DNA of 64,000 nt from Anagrus nilaparvatae (GCA_022575985.1 JAKSXM010000263.1:8784001-8848000), one strand, 5' to 3'. Positions 1 to 11,554 are shown, counted from the first letter of the stretch. Numbers and translations: made by a program. Notes: generated by a model not told the origin, from the letters alone.

Positions 1-1165
1 CAGAAAAAAAATTTTCTTTAAATTGAATTAGTTATCTAGTCATATTTTTGGCTGAAAAAGAGCATAGACGTACTCCACTTATTTCCAGCCAAATAACACC
101 TTTCATATCCATAATTAGGAATGTCCATAATTAATTTTATTTTAAAGACGTTGAAAATATTAGTTCAAAAAAGACCATGGGTGTATTTTGCCCATGACGC
201 ACCAGGATAGCAACCACGGAAATATCAAAACGTAGTCATCTTGATGATTTTGCATTTTAATTTGGTAATTATTAATTTCGAAAATACGCTTTATGTTGCC
301 ACTGACTAAGAAATATCATATTTACGGCTCGTGTCCAGAAAATTAAAGAATGGCCCAAATCAAACGTAAATTAGCTTCTGAGGCGAAGCCGAGAATGGTA
401 ATCTGCGATTTGGGGCATTCTTTATTTATGGACATGGGCCTTATAAAATTTTTTTGTACTTTCGTGGGTACTGTAAAGAAAAATTATGCTTGGCCCTCTG
501 CCGTAAAAAAAGAATTTCCCAGGTGGCATTTTTTTTCGCAATTTACGTGTGATTTGGACATTTTTTCATTTTTGTGGTCAAGGATAGAAACATAATATTT
601 CATTAATGGCAGTAAATTTGCCATATTTCTTACATGTTATTTTGATTTTTGCAATTAATTTGCATTTAAGGGAGTGTAAGTGTGGCACTATTACAAAACA
701 GATATTGAAAATATTAGGTGAAAACGTTCTTTACTATTAAAAAATACGATGACCAAAATCTCAAAACGTTTTCACCAAATATTTTCAAATTCTGTTCTGT
801 AATAGTTCCACACTTATACTCCCTTAAAACAATAAGTAAAAAATATGATGAACGTTTTAAAGATCTCCGTAAAAACTGCAAGGATACTTTTTGTGGCATC
901 AAAATCGTGGGTTGGTTACACTTTTCTGTATGCCTTCCTAATATGTGCGAGTGAGACAAGCCTACTTAAATTCTCTTAAATGATGCCCTAAACAGCATCC
1001 CTGAAAAACTGTATAAGGGCGATTATTTCTCAAGCCAGCCACCCCCCTCTGTCCAAAAATGGTGGCAAATTAAAAAGATTTGGGTTTTCTCAAATTAACT
1101 GGAAAAGGGTCTAGTGAAGTTTTTGTGAAAAATGGTAGTCTTTTCATACATAAAAAGTGTGCTGA
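1..1165. repeat. Left outer arm of the giant palindrome
   Basis: Reverse complement of 12680-13735. Over the 246 bases at 350-595 versus 13014-13259 I count eight differences (about 97% identity). The left arm carries a 154 bp insertion at 670-823 that is absent from the right arm, and the right arm carries a tandem duplication absent here. The 81-codon open frame at 350-595 is present in both arms, but seven of its eight differences change the amino acid, so it is not under protein-level constraint and is not annotated as a gene. Confidence 0.8.
670..823. mobile_element. 154 bp MITE with TTAA target-site duplication
   Basis: Near-palindromic unit beginning GGGAGTGTAAGTGTGG and ending in an imperfect reverse complement that closes with CTCCC. 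It is flanked by TTAA at 666-669 and 824-827. The sister arm near 12940-12960 has the uninterrupted sequence with a single TTAA, an exact empty site. A TTAA duplication is known for piggyBac and Kolobok superfamily transposons. The assignment to one of these is inference because no transposase is present. Confidence 0.85.
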
Positions 1166-1810
1166 ATATCAGGGGGTTTGATTGAGTAGTTTCCGATTTA
1201 GCAATTTTCGGGTATTAACGGGTTGGTAAGGTAGAACAGTTACCAACATTAGTTTTTTTTAAAATAATTAATTTTGGCCCTTAATACTCTTAAAAAAATG
1301 GGTCAAAATTTGTTTCAGAATCACCCATTAAATTGCTCAATCCAAAACTAATCGATGAAATCCTCTGATATTCGGCATATTTATTATGTATCAAAAGACT
1401 GTTATTTTTCACTAAAACTTATTTATTTTCGATATGCAGGTTCAGAAATATCAACAGTCAATGTTGACGTTTTTTAAATCTACATAGCACCCAGAAAACT
1501 TTTTAAGGAATCAACTAACTACCACGCAAGTGGTCTCATTTTCTTTATGTTTTAATAAATAACCAATTTTGAGAGAAAAAAATTTCAAAAAACTTACCGT
1601 TAATCTACTTTTATTATAATTTTTCTGATTTTTAAATTTTGACATGTCACCGTTCAGTGCCTATAATGGGCACAGTAGATTTACAGAGTTGAGAAGGCCA
1701 ATTAGAATAAAAAATTAGACCCTTTTCCAGTCAATTTGAGAGAACCAAAATTTTTTTAAGTTGCCACCATTTTTGGACAGAGGCTGGCTTGAGAAATAAT
1801 CGCCCATATA
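1017..1810. repeat. Fold-back unit with ~110 bp arms
   Basis: The segment around 1017-1160 recurs as a reverse complement at about 1715-1808 (shared words include CCACCATTTTTGGACAG and GGCTTGAGAAATAA) and again at 12685-12820. The first and third copies belong to the outer palindrome, so the second is an extra inverted copy. The ~550 bp between the arms is AT-rich with no coding signal. Confidence 0.7.
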
Positions 1811-3392
1811 TATTAAACTGCCAAAAAAAAAATCGACTTTTCGAATTTTTAAGGTGCTCAAGCGTTTTTGGATGTCATTTAATGAAAAAATAAGTTCTAC
1901 GTAAACCGCATCTAAAAATATTTAGTCGTTGGACAGCGCCAAAGCATTTTCGATTTTTGAAAATGGGCTCAGGAACGTCGGGGGAGACTAAAGCTACTAA
2001 ACTTAAAAGGCAACATAAAAAATTTCAGGGGGTATTTCGTAGTTTTTTTCATCGCTAAAAACGATGGAATCATTTATTTTGAATTATTTTTTTAAGGCAA
2101 AAAGTTATGAGCTAATTTCAGTGGTAAAAATATCAAAAATTGGACAGTTTTTGACGTCAAAAACTTGCTGCGGACTAAAAAATGTTTAGAAATTATTTTA
2201 AAAGGGTATTCCGCATGTTTTTTGGGTCACTAAAAACGATGAAATTGGTTATTTTTATTTACTCTTGATGGATTCAGAGTAATGGGCCAAATATTGTAGC
2301 TTGATTTTCCAAATTTAGCATTTTTAAATGACTGTCAAGTGTACAGAAAAGTTTTCTGAACCTCTAGAAAGGTAAATTATCATATTTTTGTGTTTTTCTA
2401 ACTAGCTCAAAATTAATTGCTTAGATTTTTTTTGGGTGCTAGTTTAGTTCAGTGTTACCGCAATGTGATTAAATATGGTTTTCAGACAATTTTCCAAATA
2501 ATCCTGTCATCTTGCAATTCAACCAAAATACTTTCAGTTGGTCTCATTTTTTTTTAATAAAATACACCTTTTCATCCCCGTAATTCGCAATTTTTCATCA
2601 CCAATTCTCTCATCGTAATAGTTATTAAACCAAATGCCCATTTTCGGCCCTAAATGACCAATTTTTAAATTGGTGCTAAAATTTTAATTTTTGATAAAAT
2701 TGAGTTTTATTTTTCTCAATAACTTTTTGTAAGTTTCAAGTTTCCAAAAATTTATTCCTTTATTTATTTATTCCGTCCTTTTATTTTTAGATATTTCCGA
2801 GATATGGTTCTAAAAATTTAATGATAAAGTGAGTCTCAAATTGAGACTATGTCTGTAAATTATCATATCTGCTAAACAAAAACTTGAAAAGAAACAAGTA
2901 AAAATTTTTGAAAACTTAAAGTTTATACATGAATAAATAAAAATAACCAATTTCATCGTTTTTAGTGACCCAAAAAACATGCGGAATGCCCTTTTAAAAT
3001 AATTTCTAAACATTTTTTAGTCTTCAGCAAGTTTTTGAAGTCAAAAACTATCCAATTTTTGATATTTTTACCACTGAAATTAGCTCATAACTTTTTGCCT
3101 TAAAAAAATAATTCAAAATAAATGATTCCATCGTTTTTAGCGACGAAAAAAACTACGAAATACCTCCCGAAATTTTTTATGTTGCCTTTTAAGTTTAGTA
3201 GCTTTAGTCCCTCCCGACGTTCCTGAGCCCATTTTCAAAAATCGAAAATGCTTTGATGCTGTCCAACGACTAAATATTTTTAGATGCGGTTTACTTAGAA
3301 CTTATTTTTTCATTAAATGACATCCAAAAACGCTTGAGCACCTTAAAAAATCGAAAAGTCGATTTTTTTTTTGGCCGTCTAATATATATGCA
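1806..3392. repeat. 1.59 kb fold-back element with ~450 bp arms
   Basis: Arms 1806-2268 and 2934-3392 are near-identical reverse complements, including the core GGGTCACTAAAAACGATG at about 2225 and its complement near 2965. The termini share a tract of A followed by TCGAC. The loop (2269-2933) contains the segment that pairs with 11555-11790. A partial copy of one arm plus adjoining loop lies at 26702-27070, showing that this is a dispersed family. Short open frames at 2810-3013 and 3291-3527 are chance products of the arms. Confidence 0.75.
2505..2720. repeat. Inner arm pairing with 11555-11790
   Basis: This segment is a diverged reverse complement of 11555-11790, by eye roughly three-quarters identical. 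Matching landmarks are a GGTCTCATTTTTT / AAAAAATGAGACTAACC pair and a CAATTTTTAAATTG-type core. It is the second layer of the nested palindrome and is clearly more diverged than the outer arms. Confidence 0.65.
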
Positions 3393-3394
3393 TA

Positions 3395-3500
3395 CTAGAG
3401 TAGACCTAATTTTGAAGTTTATAGAAAAACTTGGCTCCCCGGGTTTTTTTGAGAACTTTTGGTCATAAAAAGTCACCAGCTCCAAGGGTATTGCTTTTGC
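3395..3500. repeat. Inner arm pairing with 9225-9335
   Basis: Contains GACCTAATTTTGAAGTTTA and, further on, TGGTCATAAAAAGTC. Their reverse complements appear in order at 9225-9320. This is the third layer of the nested palindrome. Confidence 0.65.
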
Positions 3501-3510
3501 TTTGCAAAAA

Positions 3511-4520
3511 CACGTGCCTGTAAGCACTTCAATTTTCCCATTTAAGGTTGATTACTCTGTATTTTGATCACGATAGAAATCGATATAATTTTTATAGGGG
3601 CTTCGTATTATAATAAAACACATAAAAAAATTTTTTAAAGAAAATTGTGGTTTTCATTTAGGAAATACAAAGCTCCAAAGTTGAGTCCTTATACATTGCA
3701 AGCATAGGAGCTGAGTCAAAAATCAGGGGTTTGAGATTTTTATGTTATGTCAATATCAAAACTAAACGATGGATTTAAAAAAAAATAGCACCACGTAAAT
3801 TAATTATTGAAGAAACTAGTATTTGATTTTTAAATAAATTGTGGTTTTCATATAAAAGATATTTTAATTAGAAAAAATAAAAAACCGATACAAATTTTAA
3901 GGCGACAACGTCGCTGTTTAAAATACACGCATAATATTATAATAATAATCATATATGTAAATAAGAAACGCGCCCTACAAACATTCTGCGACGTTGTCGT
4001 AATTTTTTTTAAATTTTAATTTCAACTAAAAATGAACGGCCGTATACCGTCAAATTTTTGTGACGATTAATCAAACTTAAATAACATGGGAGTTTTGACT
4101 TTTCAGCTTACAAATTTTTTTAACGTGCTGCAAAATGTTTTTAAACACTACCAAACAGATAGAAAATGATGTTCAGGCATATAAAAACTAATTCCCAAAA
4201 TTGTAAAAGTTCCAGAACTCTTAGTTTGATCAAAATAAAATTTTAAAAATCACAATTTTCCTATTTAAAATACATTGTTTTTTATTTGTTATGTATATTA
4301 AATGGGAAAATTGAGATTTTTATAAAAATAATATTTTGATCAAACAAAGAATTCTGGGACTATTACAATTTTGGGGATTGGTTTTTATATGTCTGAACAT
4401 CATTTTCTATCTGTTTGGTAGTGTTTAAAAAAATTTTGCAGCACGTTAAAAAATTTGTAAGCTGATAAGTCAAAATTCCCATGTTATTTAAATGGGAAAA
4501 TTGAGGTGCTTACAGGCACG
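3511..4520. repeat. 1.0 kb fold-back element
   Basis: Terminal words at 3511-3544 and 4489-4520 are reverse complements (key word GCCTGTAAGCAC). A second, longer pair of arms is 4072-4240 and 4320-4495, sharing for example CAGATAGAAAATGATGTTCA and its complement. 3545-4071 is absent from the other side and includes a short inverted pair (GACAACGTCGC at ~3904 and GCGACGTTGTC at ~3988). The locus looks like a palindrome whose left arm received an insertion. Confidence 0.65.
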
Positions 4521-4859
4521 TCACAGGTGGCCAGAATGACCAGTTGAGGAGGTCCAAAATGGTGATAAAAACTGATATTACCCCCTTAAAATATATATTT
4601 TTTAGGTGTAGAAAATACCCGGGAAATCGTCGGAACTGCTGCGCTTTCAGAAAAAACGGTAAATTAAGATTTTTAATAAATTCAAAAATTTAAGAATTAT
4701 TAGTTTTTATTTAAATTAAATAATAGTAATAGAAATAAAATTCATTTGTTTATTAAAGATTATTGTATTTGAAAATACACTACAACACATATTTTACTGT
4801 TTCTCTATGCGTATTCTAAGATTTTAAAAGGATAATCACATTTTATTATCTCTATAGGC
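4521..4859. other. AT-rich spacer, nothing recognised
   Basis: No open frame above chance, no repeat pairing found elsewhere in the window, no RNA gene signal. Confidence 0.5.
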
Positions 4860-5240
4860 TGATTCCATGTGAAACGTACGTAAGCTGAAACTTTGTACAG
4901 AAATGATTATACATGTAAAATGTCCTCAATCCCTAAATTTTACGTCATAAAATTGCTTCGAACCATCTCTTTGAATTTTTGACAATTTGGACCAATTTTA
5001 AAGCTCTCAGCCACCAACTTTGGCTACATTATATATAAAAGCATGAAGAAATGTTTAAAAAATGATTAATAAACCGATTTCGACGGGAAATTTCTTAAAT
5101 TATTGTTTTTTTTAATTTTCACGTGGAAACCCGGAAAATTGCAAAATGTGAGCCGTACCGTAGTAAAAAAGCTATATTTTTATTCAAATTTAGGCAGAAC
5201 CGATTTCATAAGTTAAATTTATCATAAAATAAATTTTTTT
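4860..5240. repeat. Inner arm pairing with 8765-9230
   Basis: Reverse complement of 8765-9230. Landmarks are CATGAAGAAATGTTTAAAA at ~5041 and its complement at ~9130, and GGCAGAACCGATTTCATAAG at ~5194 with its complement at ~8795. The right-hand partner is separated from the palindrome centre by the insertion at 6424-8764. Confidence 0.75.
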
Positions 5241-6420
5241 TAATGCCCTTAAACCTTTTATACTCATAAATATAGTCAATTCTACAAAATTAGACTTTTT
5301 ATAAGAAACTATTCAAGTAATTCTTAGTGAAAATGACCTAAACGGAAAACGGATGTCTAAAATTTTGAAAAATCAAATTCACCTGGATTTAGTATGTTAA
5401 AATATGACACCGGGCTAATTTTTATGGTTCTGGGTTAACAAATTTTGAAATAGCAGCTGATTTTTTAAATAAAAATATTTTCAAATTTTTAAAGAAAATC
5501 TGAGTAAATTTTCTATTTTAATTTTTTGATACTCCAAAATGAGTACAAAAACTATTTTCAACCATAGGAAATAGCTGACACTTCTTTACTGAGAGTCATT
5601 TGGGCTGTCAGTTTTTGGAAAAACATCGAGAAAAGTTGAAACAACTAAAATTCTAGAGGAATTTTTTTTTTTTATGTTTTTTCAAACATTGGAAAATTCT
5701 GTTCTATTTTGTTGAATTTTAAATTACTGTTTCCCGAAAAGCTAATTTTAATTCTTTTTTTTAAATTTTTGTTTCTGGGTATTTAACTTTTGAAAAACTT
5801 AAATAACATATAATTATAATTTTCAAATTTTCGAAATTTTGAATTTTCCATCTTTTTATACCGCGAAATAATAATTCTAACTTGATTTCTAAGTTCTTCA
5901 GAATATTTGATCACAAAGACTATTTTACCTATACACAAAAAACCAAAAATTTTATACTAAAAAAAAAAAAGAATGGTTTGAAAAATCCTTACTAAAAAAA
6001 ATTTTCCTTTAGTATTTTAGTTTTTTTTTTACTTTCCTTGATATTTATCTAAAAACTGACACCCGAAGTGATTCTCAATAAGAAGTTTCAGGTATTTCCT
6101 ATGGTTGAAAATTGTTTTTGAACTCTTTTTAGAGCGTAAAAAAATAAAATAGAATGACTTTCTTTAAAAATTTAAAAATATTTTTAATTCAAAAAACAGT
6201 TGCTATTTTGAAAGTTTTTCACCCAAAACCATAAAAATTGGCACGGTGTCATGTTTTAACATACTAAATCCAGGCAACTTTGATTTTTCAAATTTTCAGA
6301 CATTTGTTCTACATTTATGGTCATTTTCACTAAGAATTACTTGAATAGTTTCTTATTAAAAGTCTAATTTTGTAGAATTGACTATATTTATGTGTATAAA
6401 AGGTTTAAGGGCATTAAAAA
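5241..6420. repeat. Central fold-back, 1.18 kb
   Basis: Arms 5243-5455 and 6225-6415 are reverse complements (AATGCCCTTAAACC and GGTTTAAGGGCATT at the two ends). A further inner pair lies at 5549-5617 and 6040-6125. It forms the innermost part of the 13.7 kb palindrome. No coding signal. Confidence 0.75.
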
Positions 6421-7393
6421 ATACCCTGCCAACTAGCTGGTACTATCGTTCCTCAAACAATTATCTTAATACATTAATATGCCACTGATATCACCGATTA
6501 CAAGCATGCAATCATATATACATTTCTATTAACTTTTAAAAGTATTTTTTTATTGATCAAAAATTTTGGAACTAATTTTCAAAAAATTAATAATCAGATT
6601 CGAGATATCGAGTAAAAACCATATTTTCAAATATAAGTACTTTCATCTAAAACTAAGTAAAGTATTACACCCAAAAAAAAAATATTGCTGTTATTTTAAT
6701 TTTTAGAAAAAAAATTTGAAAAAATTCGGTATCAGATCCAAAAAATTACTATAAACGAACTTTCTAAAACTAGTACTCTCATAGAAATAAATTAGGTGCT
6801 ACGTCCAAAAAGAAAAAAAAAAATATTTTTTTTCGTATTTTTTTGCGAAAAAAATTTTAGGAAAAAAATTCAAAAAAAATTAATTATCAGATTCGAGATA
6901 TCGAGCAAAAATCATACATTCTAATATAAATACTTTCATGGAAATAAATGAGGTGCTACCTCCAAATAAAAAAAAAAAAAAGTAGTTTAAGATTTTTTAA
7001 TGAAAAAATTTTTGAAAAAAAAATTAGGTCCTAATTCTATAATGGTTGTGAAATATCACCGGTTACAATATTTTCAGATATTAGTACTTTAATGGAATTA
7101 AATGAGGTGTTACACTAAAAAAAAAAAAAAAATATTGTAGTTTTTTTAATTTTTTTGTTTTTTTAATTTTGAGAGAAAAATTTTGAAAAAATTCGGTATC
7201 AGATCCAAAAAATTATTATAAAAGAACTTTATAAAACTAGTACTTTCATAGAAATAAATTAGGCACTACGTCCAAAAAGAAAAAAAAAATTGGTGTTTTT
7301 TGTATTTTTTTGGGACGAAAATTTTTGGAAAAAAATTTTCAGAAAATTAATTATCAGATTCAACATATCGAGTAAAAATCGTACTTTCAAATA

Positions 7394-7531
7394 CAGTCTG
7401 TTTTAGATTAACAAGATATCCTTTTTGGAAAGCCAATCATAAGCTAGTAAAATAACGAGTAAGAGAGAGACAGATTATCTAGTTATAAACATGATTGGTT
7501 ATAGAGAATCTTGTAGATCTGAAACACATAG
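7394..7531. mobile_element. 138 bp MITE with TA target-site duplication
   Basis: Interrupts a monomer whose intact form (…CAAATATAAGTAC…) is present in other repeat units, giving an empty site. Flanked by TA at 7392-7393 and 7532-7533. Termini CAGTCTGTTTTAGATTAACA and the complement of the right end match at 18 of 24 positions. TA duplication is typical of the Tc1/mariner superfamily. No coding capacity. Confidence 0.75.
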
Positions 7532-7557
7532 TATAAGTACTTTCATGGAAATAAATG

Positions 7558-8509
7558 CCCTGCCAAAAGTATAAATATTCTACAGTATAGTCTCGAAAAT
7601 ATACTTAAGAACATGCTTGAGAATATGCTTGAGCATATAATTTGAGAATGTAGAATATGCTTGAGCATATATTTGAGAATGTACTATTATTGTCCAAATA
7701 AGAATATTCTCAAGAATATCCTAATCATTCTAATATATAATATTATTTTTCATTTCATTTTCATTGCACATGTAATCAAAAATTAAATTTCAATAATTTA
7801 TATTATACATTAAATTTTTTAATTTACTTATAAGTATAATTTAATTAAAAAATTATAAATAATTTTTAATAAATTTGATTTTCAATGAAAATCATAGCAA
7901 AAATACAAAACCGAACAAGTCGATTTTGTAATAAATGAGTATTTGACTAGTTCTTATATGCAGTTGGAAGATCATTTTATTTATGACTTTAAAAAAATAG
8001 TAATCGCCACCTATTAATCATCTTAATTAGTTCATTTTGTCTAAAGTAGATGGCTTTTTTCAAAGTCATAAATAAAATGATTTTCCAACTGCATATAAGA
8101 ACTAGTCAAATACTTATTATATTACAAAATCGACTTATTCGGTTTTGTATTTTTGCTATGATTTTCATTGAAAATCAAATTTATTAAAAATTATTTATAA
8201 TTTTTTAATTAAATTATACTTATAAGTAAATTAAAAAATTTAATGTATAATATAAATTATTGAAATTTAATTTTTGATTACATGTGCAAATAAGTTCTAA
8301 AATGAAAAATAATATTATATATTAGAATGATTAGGATATTCTTGAGAATATTCTTATTTGGACAATAATAGTACATTCTCAAATATATGCTCAAGCATAT
8401 TCTACATTCTCAAATTATATGCTCAAGCATATTCTCAAGCATATTTTCAAGCATGTTCTTAAGTATATTTTCGAGACTATACTGTAGAATATTTATACTT
8501 TTGGCAGGG
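7558..8509. mobile_element. 952 bp near-perfect hairpin element with TG duplication
   Basis: Starts CCCTGCCAAAAGTATAAATA and ends with the exact reverse complement; arms of roughly 435 bp flank a ~75 bp loop centred near 8033. It sits inside the unit AAATG-AGG of the surrounding repeat, giving AAATG before and TGAGG after, that is a 2 bp TG duplication. Arms differ only by small indels, so it is young or homogenised. Internally the arms carry repeated GCTTGAGCATAT-type words. It has no open reading frame. The 2 bp TG duplication is unusual, and the superfamily is unassigned. Confidence 0.85.
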
Positions 8510-8745
8510 TGAGGTATTACATCCAAATTAAAAAAAAAAAAAGTAGTTTGAGATTTTTGGATGAAAAAATTTTTGAAAAAAAATCAGGTCTTAATCCCAT
8601 AATGGTTGTGAAATTTCACCGGTTGCATACACACACACACACACACATACATACTTTTTTTAAAAACCGGTTTTTTAGCTTCCTGAGGTCCCAAAACGTG
8701 CTTATATGCCAAAAAATCAAAAATCAAAATTTGACCTATTACAAT

Positions 8746-8764
8746 GGTTCCTCATTGAGGAACC
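8746..8764. repeat. Terminal hairpin of the higher-order-repeat element
   Basis: GGTTCCTC, loop ATT, GAGGAACC: an 8 bp perfect stem at the right terminus of the element. The 5' region of both copies has a related word, GTTCCTCAAACAAT, about 20-30 bases in. Confidence 0.7.
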
Positions 8765-9335
8765 AAAAATTTATTTTATGATAAGTTTTACTTATGAAAT
8801 CGGTTCTGCCTAAATTTGAATAAAAATATAGCTTTTTTCGCTAAATTTGCATTTTCAAAATCGGAAAATTTCACTAATTATCGGTATAACTTTTCCCTAT
8901 GTAAAAATACCCATACACATATTAATACCAGGCGAAAGTATATGGAATACTCTGTCTCAACCCCCAGTTTGAAGTTATTTGAAGTGATGGGTTTTGAGTT
9001 ATGAGCTACAGCTGGTACGGCTCACATTTTGCAATTTTCCGGGTTTCCACCTGAAAATTTAAAAAAACGGTTTAGAAATTTGAATAGCCAGGGAAATTTC
9101 CCGTCGAAATCGGTTTTTTAATCATTTTTTAAACATTTCTTCATGCTTTTATATAATGAAGCCAAAGTTGGTGGCTGAGAGCTTTAAAATTGGTCCAAAT
9201 TGTCAAAAATTCAAATCAAAAGCAAAATTCTTGGAGCTGGGGACTTTTTATGACCAAAAGTTCATAAACAAACCTGGGGAGCAAAGTTTTCCTACATAAA
9301 CTCCAAAATTAGGTACACTCTAATGCCTACACTTA
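8765..9335. repeat. Right inner arms pairing with 4860-5240 and 3395-3500
   Basis: Two consecutive reverse-complement blocks: 8765-9230 with 4860-5240, and 9225-9335 with 3395-3500. On the left side the two partners are separated by the 3511-4520 fold-back, consistent with that unit being an insertion. Confidence 0.7.
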
Positions 9336-10275
9336 CGTACACTCAGCCTAAAGAACGCTTACATTTACATAATAGACTCGCATAAAGAGAAGAGGCTATG
9401 TATAATTTTATTAATATGTGGTTCCATGAATATTATTATTATTCTATAAAGATAATTGGGGCGGCGTATTTTTATTTTTCAAGAACTTGTTTATATACTT
9501 ATTAAATTCTAAGAAATTACATATGTGTATAATAACGTATCGGATAGATTTTATTTATTCAATCTGTATAGTATATACGACTGAATTGACAATTGGACTG
9601 GCGGATTTTTATTCATTAAAAATTTAAATAATAATATCCCGAATTTCAATTTTTTTTTCTTTTTTGATAACGATACAAAAATATATTTTGGTCATGTTAG
9701 CGAAATCAAAATTAATAAAAAAATTTGCCTTAATAGTAATTGTTAACAAATTACTTTCCGATTTATTATTCCAAATTATTTCCGATTTTCAAAACCGCCG
9801 AATTTAACAAAATTTCTTGCTCTATCGCAAATAATCTAAATCAGTTTTTAACTATTTTGAAAAATTTTTTCACTATAATTTTTTTCAAACATTATTTTCT
9901 CACATAGGCGTAGAAAAATTAATTTATAAAATTTTGGGACAGAAATATTAATTAGGCAAATTTTTTTTTACGACGATTTTCACTATAACCAAAACTTTAA
10001 CTTCAATCCAAAAAAGTATCGAGGGAATTTTGAGTAGAAAAAAACTTGAAGCGAGGGAAAAATCGAGAAAGACTTCAAGATTATTTGTAAACAAAATTTT
10101 TTTTAATTAGAACAATAACAATCACTATACTATTAAAATAAACAATGAGTATTATCAAACGCGCGCGCCAACGAAGTACATAAAATAGAAGGGCTCGCGT
10201 TCGTGTTAAAATGAACTTTTATAAAAATTCATAAATAAATTATCCTTAAAAATTAGATTGAATTTTTCAACGGAT
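9336..10275. other. AT-rich spacer, nothing recognised
   Basis: Low-complexity AT-rich DNA with a short GC patch GCGCGCGCC near 10160. No open frame, repeat partner or RNA gene seen. Confidence 0.5.
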
Positions 10276-10440
10276 ATTTATGTGTATTGGGTCGCTGAAC
10301 ACGAATATATCAGTTTTTACCATAAATAGTCCAGTTGCCCACAATAAGCAACTTTAGATTTATTTTTGAGGTTTTTTCCAGGTTTTTTCTATACTCGTAA
10401 AGGATACTTATGTTTTTTGGGTCGCTGGATACGAATATGA
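10276..10440. repeat. Two ~130 bp repeat units with the GGGTCGCTG core
   Basis: Units near 10281 and 10411 each carry GGGTCGCTG followed by an ACGAATAT word. The same core recurs in the arrays at 27.97-29.26 kb and, as GGGTCACT, in the 1.8-3.4 kb fold-back and its fragment at 26.9 kb. Confidence 0.55.
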
Positions 10441-10524
10441 AAGCTGTTTTTACTAAAAATGATTCAGAGGCCCACAATAGTCAATTTCAATCAATTTTTT
10501 GAAATTTTCTTAGCATTGAAAGTA

Positions 10525-10970
10525 GCAATTTTAGGCTCAAAAAAATGATTTTGAAAGTTGTTCATTTTATGAATTTTCCAATTTTCTCGCTTTTCCTGAT
10601 AGAAAATAAAAAATCTGATTTCTCGGGAAATTTTACATTGAAAACCTTCCTGTGTAAAATTCTAGAGGCCTATTTGACGCTGTAAAAAAAAGAAAAACAA
10701 AGTAACCTGTTAAAATCAAAAAAATAAACAGAATAAAAAAATAACAAAATTTAATTATGTTTAATTATGTTCGATTTTAGCAGGTTACTTTGTTTTTCTT
10801 TTTTTTACAGCGTCACAGAGCCCTCTAAAATTTTACCCAGGAAGGTTATCAATGTAAAATTTCCCGAGGAATCCGAAAATCAAGTCAGATTTTTCATTTT
10901 CTACCAGGAAAAGCGAGAAAATTCAGAAAATGAACAATTTTCAAAATCATTTTTTTAGCCTAAAATTGAT
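10525..10970. repeat. 445 bp fold-back unit
   Basis: 10530-10725 and 10772-10968 are reverse complements (for example TTTTACAGCGTCA near 10803 and TGACGCTGTAAAAA near 10675; CAGGTTACTTTG near 10781 and its complement). The loop is ~45 bp. The 63-codon frame at 10767-10958 is a by-product. Confidence 0.75.
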
Positions 10971-11554
10971 TTTTAAGTACTTAAAAGGCAAATGTGTCAA
11001 AAAAGGAGTTTACCAGCATGAAAAGTATGGAAAATCACATGTAAAAAAAATTAAAAAAAAAAAGTGACGCTTTTTGAGAAATTTGTATTTGAAAGTTTCC
11101 TTTAGTTTTTCAGATTTTCCGGCTTTTTCTAAGGTTTTCCCGAAAAATAGGGTCAGATTCAGATTGGGTGGGAATTTTTACTACCTAATTTTATATAGAA
11201 AATATTTTTTAGGTGTATTTAGGGTGTCCAGAAAATAAAAAGCAAACGGGTGGCTGAGAATTTGAAAAAAAATCAAAATTGGAAAAACAGCTGCCAAATC
11301 GCAAGCCACCTAGAGCCTTAAAAATTGGACAGTAACCATATTTATACAAACACAGTGCAATTGGTATTTTATAAATCCAAGACATAGACCTCAGACTTGA
11401 GTAAAAATAGCTAAGAACTACTATAATTATTAATATATTAATAATAAGAAATGTTTTTAATTACGTAAAAAAGGGTAATCTGGGCGCACAAGTTATTATA
11501 AGCAAAAACAGGACGAGTCAATTACTTTTTATATTTTTATAAAATGAGGAGCTT
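10971..11554. other. AT-rich spacer, nothing recognised
   Basis: No coding, RNA or clear repeat signal; poly-A/T tracts only. Confidence 0.45.

Larger units (their letters stand above)
6424..8764. mobile_element. Higher-order-repeat element, copy 1 (with two nested insertions)
   Basis: Begins CCCTGCCAACTAGCTGG, has an AT-rich body of alternating ~155 bp monomers, then a CA microsatellite, an ACCGGTTTTTTAG block, and ends in a perfect hairpin at 8746-8764. Its flanks rejoin to match the opposite palindrome arm near 5240, which fixes the insertion limits to within a few bases of A tract. A second copy with the same start, body and end order is at 33620-35640. No protein is encoded. TIR-like start CCCTGCC is shared with the nested hairpin element at 7558. 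Class is unknown: it could be a non-autonomous DNA transposon; Helitron-like structure was considered but the termini do not fit well. Confidence 0.7.

Noticed and set aside
350..595. 81-codon frame conserved in both palindrome arms
   Set aside because: Seven of eight nucleotide differences between the arms are amino-acid changing, the pattern of unconstrained DNA; similarity is due to the arms, not to a gene.
714..959. Overlapping opposite-strand frames near 714-959
   Set aside because: They lie on the near-palindromic 154 bp MITE and its flank, and mirror each other.
6424..8764. Helitron
   Set aside because: A terminal hairpin is present, but there is no TC start or CTRR end, and no Rep/helicase; left unclassified.
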